DNA from: Stella humosa
GTDB taxonomy: Bacteria > Pseudomonadota > Alphaproteobacteria > ATCC43930 > Allostellaceae
Length of the DNA: 64,000 bases
Direction: 5' to 3'
Assembly (NCBI RefSeq): GCF_006738645.1
Contig: NZ_AP019700.1
Location: forward strand, 2,244,001-2,308,000
A program made the position numbers and the translations under genes. The notes under the pieces were generated by a model, which saw nothing but the letters and a program-made list of their open reading frames with translations, was not told where the DNA came from and did no database searches. This document shows positions 25,860 to 35,223 of the stretch, in pieces. Position 1 is the first letter of the stretch, and every line of letters begins with the position of its first letter.

Positions 25860-26176
25860 GCGTGGCAGATCAGGTTATGGCTTGCTCCAAACCGATCGGT
25901 CGGCGGCGGCCGACGCGCCATCGAGGACCGCAGAACAGCCCACCAGTACGGCAGCCACGCCGACAGCGGAGATGGCCGATAAAGCAGGTGCCGTCGCTCT
26001 TCAGCCGGGAGATCGCGAACTGACTCAATGTGCAACTCGACCGCTTCTTGCAGAAGCGCAATCGTGTCTTCGAGCGACGGGCCGTCTACGGCGATATCGA
26101 GATCGAGGCACATTCCTGACCAGCGATCACCTTGGCCGTGAACGTAGCAGCGTAGGATGCGATCCATGTCCATCAC
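25856..26176 (-). CDS. HicB-like antitoxin
   Basis: 106 residues. ILRCYVHGQGDRWSGMCLDL, then the DLDIAVDGPSLEDTIALLQEAVELHIE block, is the HicB RNase-H-like partner fold, which lacks catalytic acids. The C-terminal ~40 residues are hydrophobic and basic (SAWLPYWWAVLRSS) rather than an obvious DNA-binding domain. It should neutralise HicA, encoded by the next gene. Several ATG codons cluster at the start. Direct repeats upstream at 26355-26382 may be the operator. Confidence 0.72.
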   Translation of the reverse strand: MMDMDRILRCYVHGQGDRWSGMCLDLDIAVDGPSLEDTIALLQEAVELHIESVRDLPAEERRHLLYRPSPLSAWLPYWWAVLRSSMARRPPPTDRFGASHNLICHA

Positions 26177-26354
26177 CGTTCCGACGTGAAAGCGCGCGCT
26201 AGCGCAGCATCTTTAGAACGTCGACACACCAGTGCTTGCTCCCACAGTATCGAAAAAGCCTATTTGCGGAGCGCTTGTTGTGAGGGCCGCGCTACGGGGC
26301 CTCTTAGAAACGCCTCTCGCGGACGCTACACCGGCAGCGTGTGCGTTGCACGCA

Positions 26355-26382
26355 TCATGTGGTGTCAACGTCATGTGGTGTC
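26355..26382. promoter_or_regulatory. direct repeats upstream of hicBA
   Basis: TCATGTGGTGTC occurs at 26355-26366 and again at 26371-26382, a 16-bp period, inside a 250-bp gap without genes. It lies about 180 bp before the hicB start. The position suits an autoregulatory operator, but no binding protein can be assigned from sequence. Confidence 0.35.
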
Positions 26383-26426
26383 GTTGGTTGACGCGTGCAT
26401 TCACAAGGTCGTCAGATGCTGGGCCG

Positions 26427-26837
26427 CTACCGCGCGAGCAGTCGGCACGTCCCGCCCCACACAGTCATCAAGTCCACGAACAGGAAGGGCATAGCGGGCT
26501 CCCACACGCGAATTCGGAGCATGTCATCCGGCACGCTGATCATCGCGGGTGATGTCGTGCGGGCGACGACGTCGTTCACCGCCGACCCCTTCTGAATGAT
26601 GCGATACTGCGTCGTGGCGGCGGTCCCGCCGGGATAGACACGACGCAGAACGGCGGTCCGCTCGTCGAATATAAGGCGGAAGTTCGTCGCCCAAGCGCCG
26701 CCCGGCGCATCCCCGAAGCGACCGTCACTGCCGACGCTCCGAGCCTCGGCAATCGCGCACTCAAACAGCCGATCGGCCGCCTGGGCGGTGCCGGCAACCG
26801 CCAGGCAGAGCGCGAGGAGGATGGGGCGGAGGGTCAT
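26427..26837 (-). CDS. exported hypothetical protein, 136 residues
   Basis: The ATG at 26837 is preferred to a TTG four codons upstream, since GAGGG precedes it. A cleavable signal peptide is evident: MTLRPILLALCLAVAGTAQA, then ADRLFECAI. The mature part is about 115 residues with FDERTAVLRRVYPGG and VWEPAMPFLFVDLM, and two cysteines that could pair in the periplasm. No family recognised. It follows another exported protein gene by nine bases. The pair lies downstream of the tape-measure gene and looks like cargo rather than a virion part. Confidence 0.6.
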   Translation of the reverse strand: MTLRPILLALCLAVAGTAQAADRLFECAIAEARSVGSDGRFGDAPGGAWATNFRLIFDERTAVLRRVYPGGTAATTQYRIIQKGSAVNDVVARTTSPAMISVPDDMLRIRVWEPAMPFLFVDLMTVWGGTCRLLAR

Positions 26838-26845
26838 GGCGGCCC

Positions 26846-27475
26846 TCAAAGATCCCGGCGCCTCTTTGGCCTTCGTTCTTCCAGCAGGTCGCTGAGCGGA
26901 CGATGGGACATCAGCAAACGCCCGGCATCCACTTTCCCTGCGGCGCCCCTCTCGCCCATTGCGATAGATGACGTCTTCCTAACCCACACGTGACGCCGGT
27001 CACCAAACGTCGCACCCATACGATTCTGGATGGTGCGCCGCTCGGTGTGATCGGCCGGCCCGTACTTGCCGGCAATCTCTTCGGCAATCGTCCCGTAGTG
27101 TTCCGCCCGAAACGTGATCATGATCCGCACGAGCTTCTGATCTAGGAAGTAATAGACAGGCGTGGCGTCCACCCCGGCGATCGTCTCCCGCCGCCAGTCT
27201 TTCCGGAGGACGTCCTCCGGGCCATTCATCGTGCACGCAATTACGCCGACCTTCGGCTCCCACGCCTCGAGGGTGAACCATTCACTGAATCTGGGGTGGC
27301 GATCCGAACAGTACGGGCGCTCACCGCCTCTGAACGCATTCGCTCGGCGGAACTCCGCCAATGTCGTGGTGCCCACCACCGCGCCCTTGAAGCCGTAGTT
27401 GCCTTCGTCCGCCGCCGCTACGCCGACCATCGACAGCCACGCGATGACAAGTATTCTCAGCGGGCGCTGACGCAT
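26846..27475 (-). CDS. exported hypothetical protein, 209 residues
   Basis: The start is at the ATG at 27475 with a strong GGGGGAGG site. The signal peptide runs MRQRPLRILVIAWLSMVGVAAA, with cleavage before DEGNYG. The mature protein starts YGFKGAVVGTTTLAEFR, a pattern seen in small periplasmic proteins that bring a short beta-rich domain, and contains a pair of cysteines (PYCSD, VIACTM). The C-terminus is very basic (RRPKRRRD). The function is unknown. It forms a pair with the next exported protein. Confidence 0.6.
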   Translation of the reverse strand: MRQRPLRILVIAWLSMVGVAAADEGNYGFKGAVVGTTTLAEFRRANAFRGGERPYCSDRHPRFSEWFTLEAWEPKVGVIACTMNGPEDVLRKDWRRETIAGVDATPVYYFLDQKLVRIMITFRAEHYGTIAEEIAGKYGPADHTERRTIQNRMGATFGDRRHVWVRKTSSIAMGERGAAGKVDAGRLLMSHRPLSDLLEERRPKRRRDL

Positions 27476-27599
27476 TGGCCTCCCCCATTTGGCGAGAAAC
27501 CTGCCAGTAGGGAACGGAGGGTGCAACAAGTAGTTGAAAGTGCGACGCCGAGACGTCGCGGGCGGGGGCGCGTCGGTATGACCATGCCTTCGATCGCGT

Positions 27600-27661
27600 C
27601 CCGGCGCAGGGTGTCGGCCCTGCGCCGGGCTGCCGCCGCCCTGTGGGAGCGGCAGGGCGGC
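27600..27661 (-). terminator. two successive GC hairpins after the tape-measure operon
   Basis: CCCGGCGCAGGG pairs with CCCTGCGCCGGG (27600-27629, 12-bp stem, 6-nt loop), and GCCGCCCTG with CAGGGCGGC (27635-27661). They follow the stop of the 1762-residue gene. There is no T-run, but their strength and position suggest termination or mRNA protection. Confidence 0.5.
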
Positions 27662-27666
27662 AGTCG

Positions 27667-30600
27667 CTACACGGCCCGGCGCAGCGGCGGAGCCGACCCG
27701 ACCTTCGGCGCCCGCCCGGCTCGCGCCGCCTTGGCATCCGCATGCATCTCTTCGCGGGTCGCGTTGCCGGCCTTCGTGCCCTGGTCGATCTGGGCTAGGC
27801 GGGCCGCCACGATGCCGATGGCCGCATTCGCCTTCCGCAGCTCGTGCACCACTTCGCGATGCTCGGCCGCCGTCGGTCCGCTGCGCCCGGCGGCCAGGCC
27901 CTCAATGATGCGCGAGTGGGGCACCGAGAACACCCGCTCGCCCGGCATCAGCATGGCCGGCACGCTGTCCCGGCCAGCGACGCCGCCCGTCACCAGCCCG
28001 CCGAGCGCGTAGCCGGCGGGGGCGCCGGAGCCGGCGAAGAACCCCGGCGGCACGGTCGTGAACTGGCGCAGCTTGTCGATAAAGCCTTTCCAGCGCGTGC
28101 CGTCGGTCGAGGCGTTCAGCCAATTCAGATGGTCGGTTCCGCCGAAGTCCAGGTTCATGGGGAAGCCCGCTTGCCGCGCCGCGGCGAAGTATTCCAGGCG
28201 GTCCAGGCCAGCCAGCCCCGAAGGGTGCGCCTGGAGCATCCAGGCGTAGGCGGCTTCCTCGGTGGCGGCGCCCGTGTAGGACGCGAACCCCTTCATGAAC
28301 TCGACGACGGACTCGTTGGCGCCGCGGCCGAGCGACTGCATGCCGAACCTGATCTGCGTCAGCTTGCCGGCGCTGTCGAGGTAGTAGCCGGCGCCCGGAG
28401 TGGTCGGGGTCGACCCACCACCGCCGCCACCGCCACCGCCGGACGTGCCGCCACCGCTGCTGCTGCCCAGGGCGGACAGGTCGCCCCGCAGCCCTTCGAT
28501 CTGGCCATTGAGCCGCGCCAGTTCCGCATTGGCCGTGGCAGCCAGCGCCAACTGTTGGGTCTCGAAGGTTGCCGTCTTCTGCTCGGCCTGCGTGATCATG
28601 CCAATGGTGCGGTCGAACAGCGCGACGTACTGCGGCGACGAGCCAAACACTTGCTTGCCGAGCGACAGGACGGTGCTGCTCACTTGCTGTAGTTCGCGGG
28701 CCGCATCGGGCGCGTCCGCGCCGCCGGCCAGGACACGAGCCAGCGCCGCCGCCTGCTGCCGCTGGGCTTCGGCAAGCTGATCGCCAAGGGATGCCGGGTT
28801 GTTGCTCGGGTCGGTCAACAGCCCGAGGCGATACAGACGCAGGCTGTCGGCAGCACCCTTAAAGGCGTTGGCCATCCGCTCGGCCTCGCGGGCCGCATCG
28901 TTCTGGATGCGAGCCAGGTCCTGGAGGCTGTCGATCTGGTCTTGAATGGCTTGGCGCGCGCCATCGTTGCTGCTGCCGCCGCCGCTGCCGCCGCCGGAAC
29001 TGGTCGACGACCCGTTGTCGTTGGCCGGCAGGTAGCCGCCGGCCTGCGGGGCAACGGCCCGGGTGTAGCCGGCCTGCGCATACTGGCGGATGGCGTCCGC
29101 CTGCGCCTGCGTGATGTAGCCGGCCGTCGACGGGTTGTTGTCCGGGTCCAGGTTGTAGATCAGCCTGTTGCCCATCTCGCGCAGGGCCGCCTCGTCGCCG
29201 GTCGCGGCTGCCGAAACGAGCCCGAGCAGGCGGGCATACTGCGTAGTGTCGAGCCCCTGGCCGGCGAACAGGTCGCGGCTGCTCATTTGGAATGCGGGAT
29301 TGATCGTCTGTTCGATGCCGGTGCGGATGTCGATGGCCAGCGCCGTCATCTGGCGCGCGATTTCCTCGCGGGCGCGGATCGCGCCGCCCACCATGTCGTC
29401 CCAGATGCCTTGTTGGATCTGGCCGATTTCCTCGGTCTTGAAACCGACGTCCGTCAGGATCGGCAGCAGGTCGCGCATGAAGGCTTCATATTCGGCCGTG
29501 GCTGCGGTCACGGGGTCGAGCGTGGCGCCCAGGCCCAGCGTCGTCAGGACATAGCCGCGCGTGGCCGCGTCGGCCTTCGTGGTGCCGTCGGCCAGTTCCT
29601 CGGTGCCCAACTTCAAGTCCGCGATCTTCTCGCGGAAGTCGTCAACTCCGGTCTTGATGTCGGCCGCCATCTTTCGGCCGCTCTCGCCCACCGCGCGCAG
29701 CGCCAGGGCCACCGGGTCGAGCGCCGCGGTTCCAAGCTCGACCAGCGGATCAAACATGCGGCCGAACTCGACGTCGGCCAGGAAGCCCTCCAGGTCGGTC
29801 GCCGTGCTGTTCTGCACGGCGGTCGCGACGGTCTCGCCCAGGCCCGACCAGTCGGCCGACTTCAGCGCGGCCATGCTGAAGTCACTGAAGGCCTGCGCCA
29901 TCTGCTCCTTATCTTCGGGGTCGAACGTGAACACCTGCCAGTCGTCGACCGACTGCGCGTCGGGCGCGCCGTAGCTGATGCTGGCGCCTTCCTTCTTCCC
30001 ATACCGAGCGGAGACGGTGCCGCCGAACTCGACGCCGCTATAGCGGCGCGCCAGCTCGTCCAGCGTGCGCTGGCCGGCGTCGGCGATGTTGTCGACCAGC
30101 GTCAGCGACGACGCGTGCTTGTCGCCGCGGTAGAGGCGATCGAAGCTGAGGTCGCCGCCAGCGCCCGCCTGGTCGAAGGTGAACGACGACTCCGCGCCCA
30201 TGTTGCTGGGCTTCTTGCCGAACAGGCTGCCGACGAGATTGCCGATGAACCCGCCGATCGGGCCGCCGATGCCAGGCAGCAGGAAGTTGCCCAGGGCGAA
30301 TCCGCCCGCCCCCAGGCCGGCCTGGATGAAGTTGCCGGAAATGATGCCGGGAAGGGCGGAAGCCAGCGGGCCGATGATGTCCATGGGCGTGAAGCTGATA
30401 CCGCCCTGCATGCCCGAAGCGCCGCCGGCGCCGCCCGCGCCCCATGGCGTGGCAGACCCCGGCCCGAACGTAGCCTCGGCGCCGTAGTACGCGCTCCCGA
30501 CCGACTGCGACCCCCCGATGTTGGCGAACGGCGTGTTGGCCCAGCGGAAGGCGTCCCCCACAAGCCCGCCGACGTCCGCACCGCCGATGCTGAAGGATGG

Positions 30601-32955
30601 CACGCCGATGCCGCCACTGGCGCCGCTGCTGCCCGTGCGCGTCGACGAGCCGGCCAGCCCGAACAGGCCAGGCATGTTCGTGACCGCGTTCGTCATCATC
30701 GGCAGGACGATGGGGCGCAGCAGCGCCTCGGCCGCGATCTGCGAGAATGCCCGCAGCGCCATGTCCGTGAAGGATTTCCAAAAGTCTTTCGTCTTACCCG
30801 TCAGGGTGTCGAACAGCGCATCGGCGCCGAAGTCGACGATCCGGTCGGTCGAGCGGCCAATCGCGCGGTCCACTTCCTCGCGGTAGCGCGCGGCCGCCTG
30901 CTGGGCGGCTTTGAAGGCGGGGTCCGATTCCTCCAGGTTGCGGTTGATTTCGGCGGTCGCTGCCGCAAAAACTTCCTGCGTGATCGAACCGGCGCGCAGC
31001 AGGCGGTCGAGCGTTTGCATCTCGGCGCTCGCCTTCTGGGCGGCCGGCATGAACCGCTTGGTAAGGGAGTCAGCCAAGGCGTCGTCCGCCTTGATGATCG
31101 CCTCGAACTCCTTCGATCCGGCCGCTAGCCGCCGTTCGTGCTCGAGCGCGACCGCCGTCGCATCCTTCACGGACTGGTTCAAGCTGTCGAAGCTGATTTT
31201 CTCCTCGCGGATCTTCTTGTTCAGCCCCGCCGCCTTTTTCTCGGCTTCGTCGTACGCCTTGACCGCCAGCCCGAGATACCGCGTGTGGTCTTGGATGCTG
31301 AGGTTTCCCTCCGACAGCGCCTTGTCCAAGCCCATCACGGTCTCGGAAAACGTCTTCATATTTTTGAATCGTGGGTCCAGGTCGGACAGCACCTTGTCCA
31401 GTTCCTTCCTGGCCGCGACCTGTTCCTTCAGTGCGGCATTGGCCTGGGACTGCGCCTTGGCTTCGTCCGCCGCCGCCTGCTCAGCCATGCCCCGTTGGGC
31501 GGTCAAGCGGGATTCCTGCAACGCCATCTCCTGCGTCAGGCTGAGCGCCTGCTGCAGGTTGGCAATGTTGGCATCGTTCTGCCGGGCCAGTCCCTCCAGC
31601 CCGCCGGCCCGCTGCTGATCGCGGATGCGCTCCAGGTTGGCGATCTGCTGCACCAAGCCGGCCGCAATGTTCTGGTTCGTGGCCGGCTTCGACAGGTTGT
31701 TGAGGATGTTGGCGATGCCCTGGAGCCCGGCCGCCAGCACCTTTGTCAGGCCGATACTGTCGTTCAACGAGTTCAAGAACCGCGTCCACGCGACCGACGC
31801 CTCGCCGGCCGCGCGCTCGACGGTGACGGGCAACTGCGCGAACTGCTGGTCGGCCTGGGCTGCGCCCTTCTGGAGCGCGCCGAACACCTTGTCGGCGGTC
31901 AACTGCCCCTCGCTACCCATCGTCCTAAGCTGGCCGATGCTGACGCCCAGGCCCTCGGCGATCTGCCGCGCCACGAGCGGCAAATTTTCAAGGATGCTGT
32001 TCAACTCGTCGCCGCGCAGCACGCCCGACGCCAGAGCCTGGGCAAGCTGAATGCTGCCATTCGCGACTTCCGAGGCCGACGCGCCGCCGACGGCGCCCAG
32101 TTTCCCGACGGTCTCGACCAACCGCGCCGCTTCCTCCTGCGTCGCGCCCAGGGACTTCGATGCCAAGTAGAAGCGGCTGAATGCCTGGCCCACGCCGTCG
32201 ACCGATGCGCCCGTCTTGCTGGCGATGTCGAACACCTGCTGCACCGCCATCTGGCCCTGGGCCGCGGACCCGGACAGCGCCGTGAACCTGCCCGCCAGCA
32301 TGGCGACCTGATCGCCGGCCGTGACGATCTGGCGGCCAAGGTCCATCACCCCGGCGACCGAGAACGCCGCCGCCATGACCGGCCCGAGCTGCCGGCCGAG
32401 CGCCATCAGCATGCCCATGCCGCCGCTGACTTGCTCCTGTCCGCCGGCCGCCTGGGCGTTGGCCTGCTGCATCATTCGCCCGTAGTCCGACGCGCTGATC
32501 TGGCCCTGGCGTAGGGCCTGATTCAGAACCGCCTGCTGCTGCGCCAGCCGCGCCTGCGATGCGTGCGTGCGATCGAGCGCGCCACGCACCGCATCCAGGT
32601 CGCTCGCGAACTTCCGCTCGGCGGCGGCCGTACCGTCGATTTCCCGACGATATCTGGTCAGCGATCGCGCCGCTTCATCCTGGGAGATGATGCCCCGCCG
32701 CACCTCGGCGTCGGCGGCCCGGATCGCCTGCTGCATCTTGGCGTGTACGGCCAAAGTCGGGTCCATGGCCTGCTGGATGTTTTGCCACTGCCGCGCATAC
32801 CGCGCCTGGTGCTGCGACAGCCCGGTCATCTGCGCGGACTGCTTTTCCATGGCCGCGGCCGCGCTGTTCATCGCCTTGGCATAGGTATCGGCACCCTCCT
32901 TCGCGAGGCGGGCGTCGATGACTAGCTCGGTAACGATGCGCTCGGTCGCGGCCAT
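27667..32955 (-). CDS. phage tail tape-measure protein
   Basis: 1762 residues from the ATG at 32955, which has GGAGG before it; the open frame runs 56 codons further. Residues ~20-200 are coiled-coil. A tape-measure domain follows at about 200-420 (landmarks: GDQVAMLAGRFTALSGSA, FSRFYLASKSLGA, GDELNSILENLPLVARQIAEG). The middle has glycine-rich and hydrophobic stretches (FGLAGSS, IGGPIGGFIGNLVGSLFG) typical of the membrane-active region. A long Gly/Ser linker precedes a C-terminal domain with GGLVTGGVAGRDSVPAMLMPGERVF. It sets tail length and aids DNA entry. At this length the tail would be long (roughly 260 nm at 0.15 nm per residue). Confidence 0.93.
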   Translation of the reverse strand: MAATERIVTELVIDARLAKEGADTYAKAMNSAAAAMEKQSAQMTGLSQHQARYARQWQNIQQAMDPTLAVHAKMQQAIRAADAEVRRGIISQDEAARSLTRYRREIDGTAAAERKFASDLDAVRGALDRTHASQARLAQQQAVLNQALRQGQISASDYGRMMQQANAQAAGGQEQVSGGMGMLMALGRQLGPVMAAAFSVAGVMDLGRQIVTAGDQVAMLAGRFTALSGSAAQGQMAVQQVFDIASKTGASVDGVGQAFSRFYLASKSLGATQEEAARLVETVGKLGAVGGASASEVANGSIQLAQALASGVLRGDELNSILENLPLVARQIAEGLGVSIGQLRTMGSEGQLTADKVFGALQKGAAQADQQFAQLPVTVERAAGEASVAWTRFLNSLNDSIGLTKVLAAGLQGIANILNNLSKPATNQNIAAGLVQQIANLERIRDQQRAGGLEGLARQNDANIANLQQALSLTQEMALQESRLTAQRGMAEQAAADEAKAQSQANAALKEQVAARKELDKVLSDLDPRFKNMKTFSETVMGLDKALSEGNLSIQDHTRYLGLAVKAYDEAEKKAAGLNKKIREEKISFDSLNQSVKDATAVALEHERRLAAGSKEFEAIIKADDALADSLTKRFMPAAQKASAEMQTLDRLLRAGSITQEVFAAATAEINRNLEESDPAFKAAQQAAARYREEVDRAIGRSTDRIVDFGADALFDTLTGKTKDFWKSFTDMALRAFSQIAAEALLRPIVLPMMTNAVTNMPGLFGLAGSSTRTGSSGASGGIGVPSFSIGGADVGGLVGDAFRWANTPFANIGGSQSVGSAYYGAEATFGPGSATPWGAGGAGGASGMQGGISFTPMDIIGPLASALPGIISGNFIQAGLGAGGFALGNFLLPGIGGPIGGFIGNLVGSLFGKKPSNMGAESSFTFDQAGAGGDLSFDRLYRGDKHASSLTLVDNIADAGQRTLDELARRYSGVEFGGTVSARYGKKEGASISYGAPDAQSVDDWQVFTFDPEDKEQMAQAFSDFSMAALKSADWSGLGETVATAVQNSTATDLEGFLADVEFGRMFDPLVELGTAALDPVALALRAVGESGRKMAADIKTGVDDFREKIADLKLGTEELADGTTKADAATRGYVLTTLGLGATLDPVTAATAEYEAFMRDLLPILTDVGFKTEEIGQIQQGIWDDMVGGAIRAREEIARQMTALAIDIRTGIEQTINPAFQMSSRDLFAGQGLDTTQYARLLGLVSAAATGDEAALREMGNRLIYNLDPDNNPSTAGYITQAQADAIRQYAQAGYTRAVAPQAGGYLPANDNGSSTSSGGGSGGGSSNDGARQAIQDQIDSLQDLARIQNDAAREAERMANAFKGAADSLRLYRLGLLTDPSNNPASLGDQLAEAQRQQAAALARVLAGGADAPDAARELQQVSSTVLSLGKQVFGSSPQYVALFDRTIGMITQAEQKTATFETQQLALAATANAELARLNGQIEGLRGDLSALGSSSGGGTSGGGGGGGGGSTPTTPGAGYYLDSAGKLTQIRFGMQSLGRGANESVVEFMKGFASYTGAATEEAAYAWMLQAHPSGLAGLDRLEYFAAARQAGFPMNLDFGGTDHLNWLNASTDGTRWKGFIDKLRQFTTVPPGFFAGSGAPAGYALGGLVTGGVAGRDSVPAMLMPGERVFSVPHSRIIEGLAAGRSGPTAAEHREVVHELRKANAAIGIVAARLAQIDQGTKAGNATREEMHADAKAARAGRAPKVGSAPPLRRAV

Positions 32956-33229
32956 GTGGCGGCCTCCATCAGAGGGACGGAGCGTCGGGAGACGCCCCAT
33001 CCCGGCGCCTCGGGGCGCGGGGTATGGATATCTTGTGGCGCTCGGGATTCTGCCGCCGAGTGGCCGATCCCCCGGCCGGCTACGGATGCCGGCCGGGATG
33101 GTGGTCATCGCCGCGCCCGTCAAAAGCTACCGGGCCGCGATCTGTCGGGGTTGTCCGAGGCGGGGGCACTGGCCGACTGATCCCCCTCCGGCGGCCCTTG
33201 TTCGCCGGACTATGGCCCCTAGACACTGT

Positions 33230-33523
33230 TCACTCGCTGCCGCCTACCCAGATCCGGACACGGCCGGCGGTACGCCCCCCGAGGATGCCTTCGTGCGCGA
33301 TATCCACGTCGATGCCGACGCGCCGACCATGCGGCGCCGCTGCTGCGATGGTTTCCCGGATGGTCAGCGACAGATCGGCCGCGATCTGCTGCGCGACGTT
33401 GTAGGTGGTGGTGGGCGGCGCCGTCACAGGCTGCCGCGCGTCCTCTCGGACGCGACGCACGATCTCCCTGGCCGGCATCTCGCTGGCGGGGGCCGCCACT
33501 ACCCAATCTCGTGCGCTGCTCAT
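33230..33523 (-). CDS. small phage protein, 97 residues
   Basis: Starts at the ATG (33523) that overlaps the stop of the upstream coiled-coil gene. The sequence has REIVRRVREDARQPV, YNVAQQIAADLSLTIRETI and VGIDVDIAHEGILGGR. The closing RVRIWVGG suggests a short beta-strand end. I do not recognise a family. Its place just before the tape-measure gene is where tail-assembly or head-tail-connecting proteins are usually encoded. Confidence 0.55.
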   Translation of the reverse strand: MSSARDWVVAAPASEMPAREIVRRVREDARQPVTAPPTTTYNVAQQIAADLSLTIRETIAAAAPHGRRVGIDVDIAHEGILGGRTAGRVRIWVGGSE

Positions 33524-33858
33524 GATCTGGCTTCCCTCGCTGGGGCCGGCACCCGGACCCGTGGTTTCGTCTTCGCCGTCGTGTCCGCCTCGATGCCGGC
33601 ATCGTCGAGCCGGCGCTGCAACTCCCGGACGGTGACGGCCATGGCCTCGATCTCGGCCTCGCGGCGCTCGATGTCGACGCTCGCCTTGGCGCGCATCTCG
33701 GCGAACTCGGCGCGCATCTCGGCGATGGTCTGGCGGGCCTCGGCTTCGATGGCCTGCCGTTCGCGCCGCCAGGTCTGCCGCTCCTCGGCGATGACCTGGC
33801 CCAGCGCCGCGCGCAGCGCGTCGGGGGCCGGCTGTAGCCGCTTGCCGGGGTTCTCCAT
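33520..33858 (-). CDS. coiled-coil phage protein, 112 residues
   Basis: The ATG at 33858 overlaps the capsid-gene stop (ATGA). Residues ~20-85 form one long charged coiled coil (EERQTWRRERQAIEAEARQ, RAEFAEMRAKASVDIERRE) with strong heptad character. The tail is short and basic. No catalytic motifs. Coupling to the capsid gene suggests a scaffold, head-decoration or chaperone role, but this is inference. Its stop in turn overlaps the next gene. Confidence 0.6.
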   Translation of the reverse strand: MENPGKRLQPAPDALRAALGQVIAEERQTWRRERQAIEAEARQTIAEMRAEFAEMRAKASVDIERREAEIEAMAVTVRELQRRLDDAGIEADTTAKTKPRVRVPAPAREARS

Positions 33859-34934
33859 CACCACCACACCGCCCCGTCGATGTAGGCGACGGCTCCGCTG
33901 CGCTGCTTGGCGAAGGCCACATCCATCAAGAGCCGCAGCGCCAGCGTGTTCGTCTGGAACATGCTGCGGACCGGGTCGGCGACCGTGGGGCCGGTCGCGC
34001 TCACGATCTCAAGCGGGGTGTCGCTCATGTGGATGACTGCCTCTTCGGCCGCCGCGATCTCGACGTCGCGGCCGATGCCGTGGACCAGCGCCTGGGGGTC
34101 GACCGCGATCAGGCGTCCGGCCGGGATCGCGAGCGATGCCAGGACGGGCACCGTCAGGTCGGGCCGGCGGACCCGCATCACCGCGGCCAGGGCGGGGGAG
34201 GCGACGAAGGCGACATCACCGCTGCCGGAGGCGCCGACGGCGGCAGCCAGGTCCGCCAAGTCGTCGTCCAAGTAGCCGGTTGCCGGGGTCGGGGTAACGC
34301 CGTAGAGCATTCCGGCATGTGCAGCCGCGCTGCCGGCGGTCGTTGCGAAGTAGGCGGAGTCCAGACTGATCGCGGCCTCGCGCCGCAACATCGTCTCGAA
34401 CACGGCGTAGGCCGCCGACCGCTTCGCCAGTTCCGTGCTGAAGGGCAGGATGCAGCCCATCTTCTTGGGGCCGATGACGACGAGCGAGAAAGCACCGGCC
34501 GAGACGGGGATCGCGGATGCTTCGCCAACCCATCCGATCCTCGTCGGCGCCGCGTTGCGGGTCGGCAGGCGAATGTCCTTCCATTCGTCGAGCGGAATCA
34601 CGATGCCGCTGGGGGCGAGGGCCGCCGCGGCGCTGCCCGGCGCCATCCACTCCAGGAAGCCGCCCATGAGTGCAGGCGCCACTTCCTCAGCCCAGCCCGG
34701 AACCGACGTCGTCGCGGGGTCGATCGCGGCCCGCTCGATCGCGGCGATTGCCGCACGGTCGCCCGGCCAGCTCTCGCGGATGATGTTGGCGGCCCTCTTC
34801 TCCGGGTCATGATCGCGGACGGCGTGCGCGCGCATAAGCGCGAAGGCCGCGCGGACCAGCGACGTGTCCCGTGCCGGCGAAGTGGCCGGCCTGACGGGAA
34901 TCGGGAGCGGGCCCCCGCTGGAAAGACTCTTCAT
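33858..34934 (-). CDS. phage major capsid protein (HK97-like)
   Basis: 358 residues. The pattern of an HK97-fold capsid is visible in the C-terminal half: a substrate-like strand and long loop (IPVSAGAFSLVVIGPKKMG), LRREAAISLDSAYFA, VAFVASPALAAVMR, and the final TNTLALRLLMDVAFAKQRSGAVAYIDGA, which is the usual C-terminal P-domain strand. No separate maturation protease or scaffold is fused. It is the main evidence that element A descends from a tailed phage. The assignment is by pattern; an encapsulin-like relative cannot be excluded without a structure comparison. Confidence 0.72.
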   Translation of the reverse strand: MKSLSSGGPLPIPVRPATSPARDTSLVRAAFALMRAHAVRDHDPEKRAANIIRESWPGDRAAIAAIERAAIDPATTSVPGWAEEVAPALMGGFLEWMAPGSAAAALAPSGIVIPLDEWKDIRLPTRNAAPTRIGWVGEASAIPVSAGAFSLVVIGPKKMGCILPFSTELAKRSAAYAVFETMLRREAAISLDSAYFATTAGSAAAHAGMLYGVTPTPATGYLDDDLADLAAAVGASGSGDVAFVASPALAAVMRVRRPDLTVPVLASLAIPAGRLIAVDPQALVHGIGRDVEIAAAEEAVIHMSDTPLEIVSATGPTVADPVRSMFQTNTLALRLLMDVAFAKQRSGAVAYIDGAVWW

Positions 34935-34955
34935 GGCGAGATTAGAGCATATGCA

Positions 34956-34978
34956 ACGCGTCTATGTTGTAGACGCGT
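34956..34978. promoter_or_regulatory. perfect palindrome before the capsid gene
   Basis: ACGCGTCTA and TAGACGCGT are separated by five bases. The 9-bp arms are identical and end at the stop codon of the upstream gene, 22 bases before the capsid ATG. It could be an operator or a hairpin that sets capsid mRNA start or stability. Confidence 0.5.
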
Positions 34979-35223
34979 CACACTTTGTTGCGCTGGGATG
35001 CCGCCAATTCTTCCAGCATACGCGCCACCGCGTCGCCGATCTCGCTGCGGTCTTCGGACTTTTGCTCCGGTAGCCACCGCAGATCCATCAGGATCTCGAC
35101 GACGTGAACCGACACGGGCACTGGCACGACGACGAGGCCGAGGCGCTGGCGCTCGCGCAGGCGGCGCTGGCGGGCGGTTGCTGGGCGGGCCGCACCCCTG
35201 GTCCGGCCATAGTCAACGCTCAT
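34978..35223 (-). CDS. hypothetical phage protein, 81 residues
   Basis: RQRRLRERQRLGLVVVPVPVSVHVVEIL and LRWLPEQKSEDRSEIGDAVARMLEEL are seen in small conserved phage proteins of proteobacteria, where a basic head precedes a helical tail. No named function. A GGGGG-type ribosome site lies before the ATG. Upstream, AAGGGGG and CCCCCTT can form a hairpin at about 35236-35257. The stop abuts the palindrome before the capsid gene. Confidence 0.6.
   Translation of the reverse strand: MSVDYGRTRGAARPATARQRRLRERQRLGLVVVPVPVSVHVVEILMDLRWLPEQKSEDRSEIGDAVARMLEELAASQRNKV

Noticed and set aside
28942-31128. 728-codon plus-strand ORF over the tape-measure gene
   Set aside because: Antisense shadow of a recognisable tape-measure protein; composition is low-complexity and no ribosome site precedes it.
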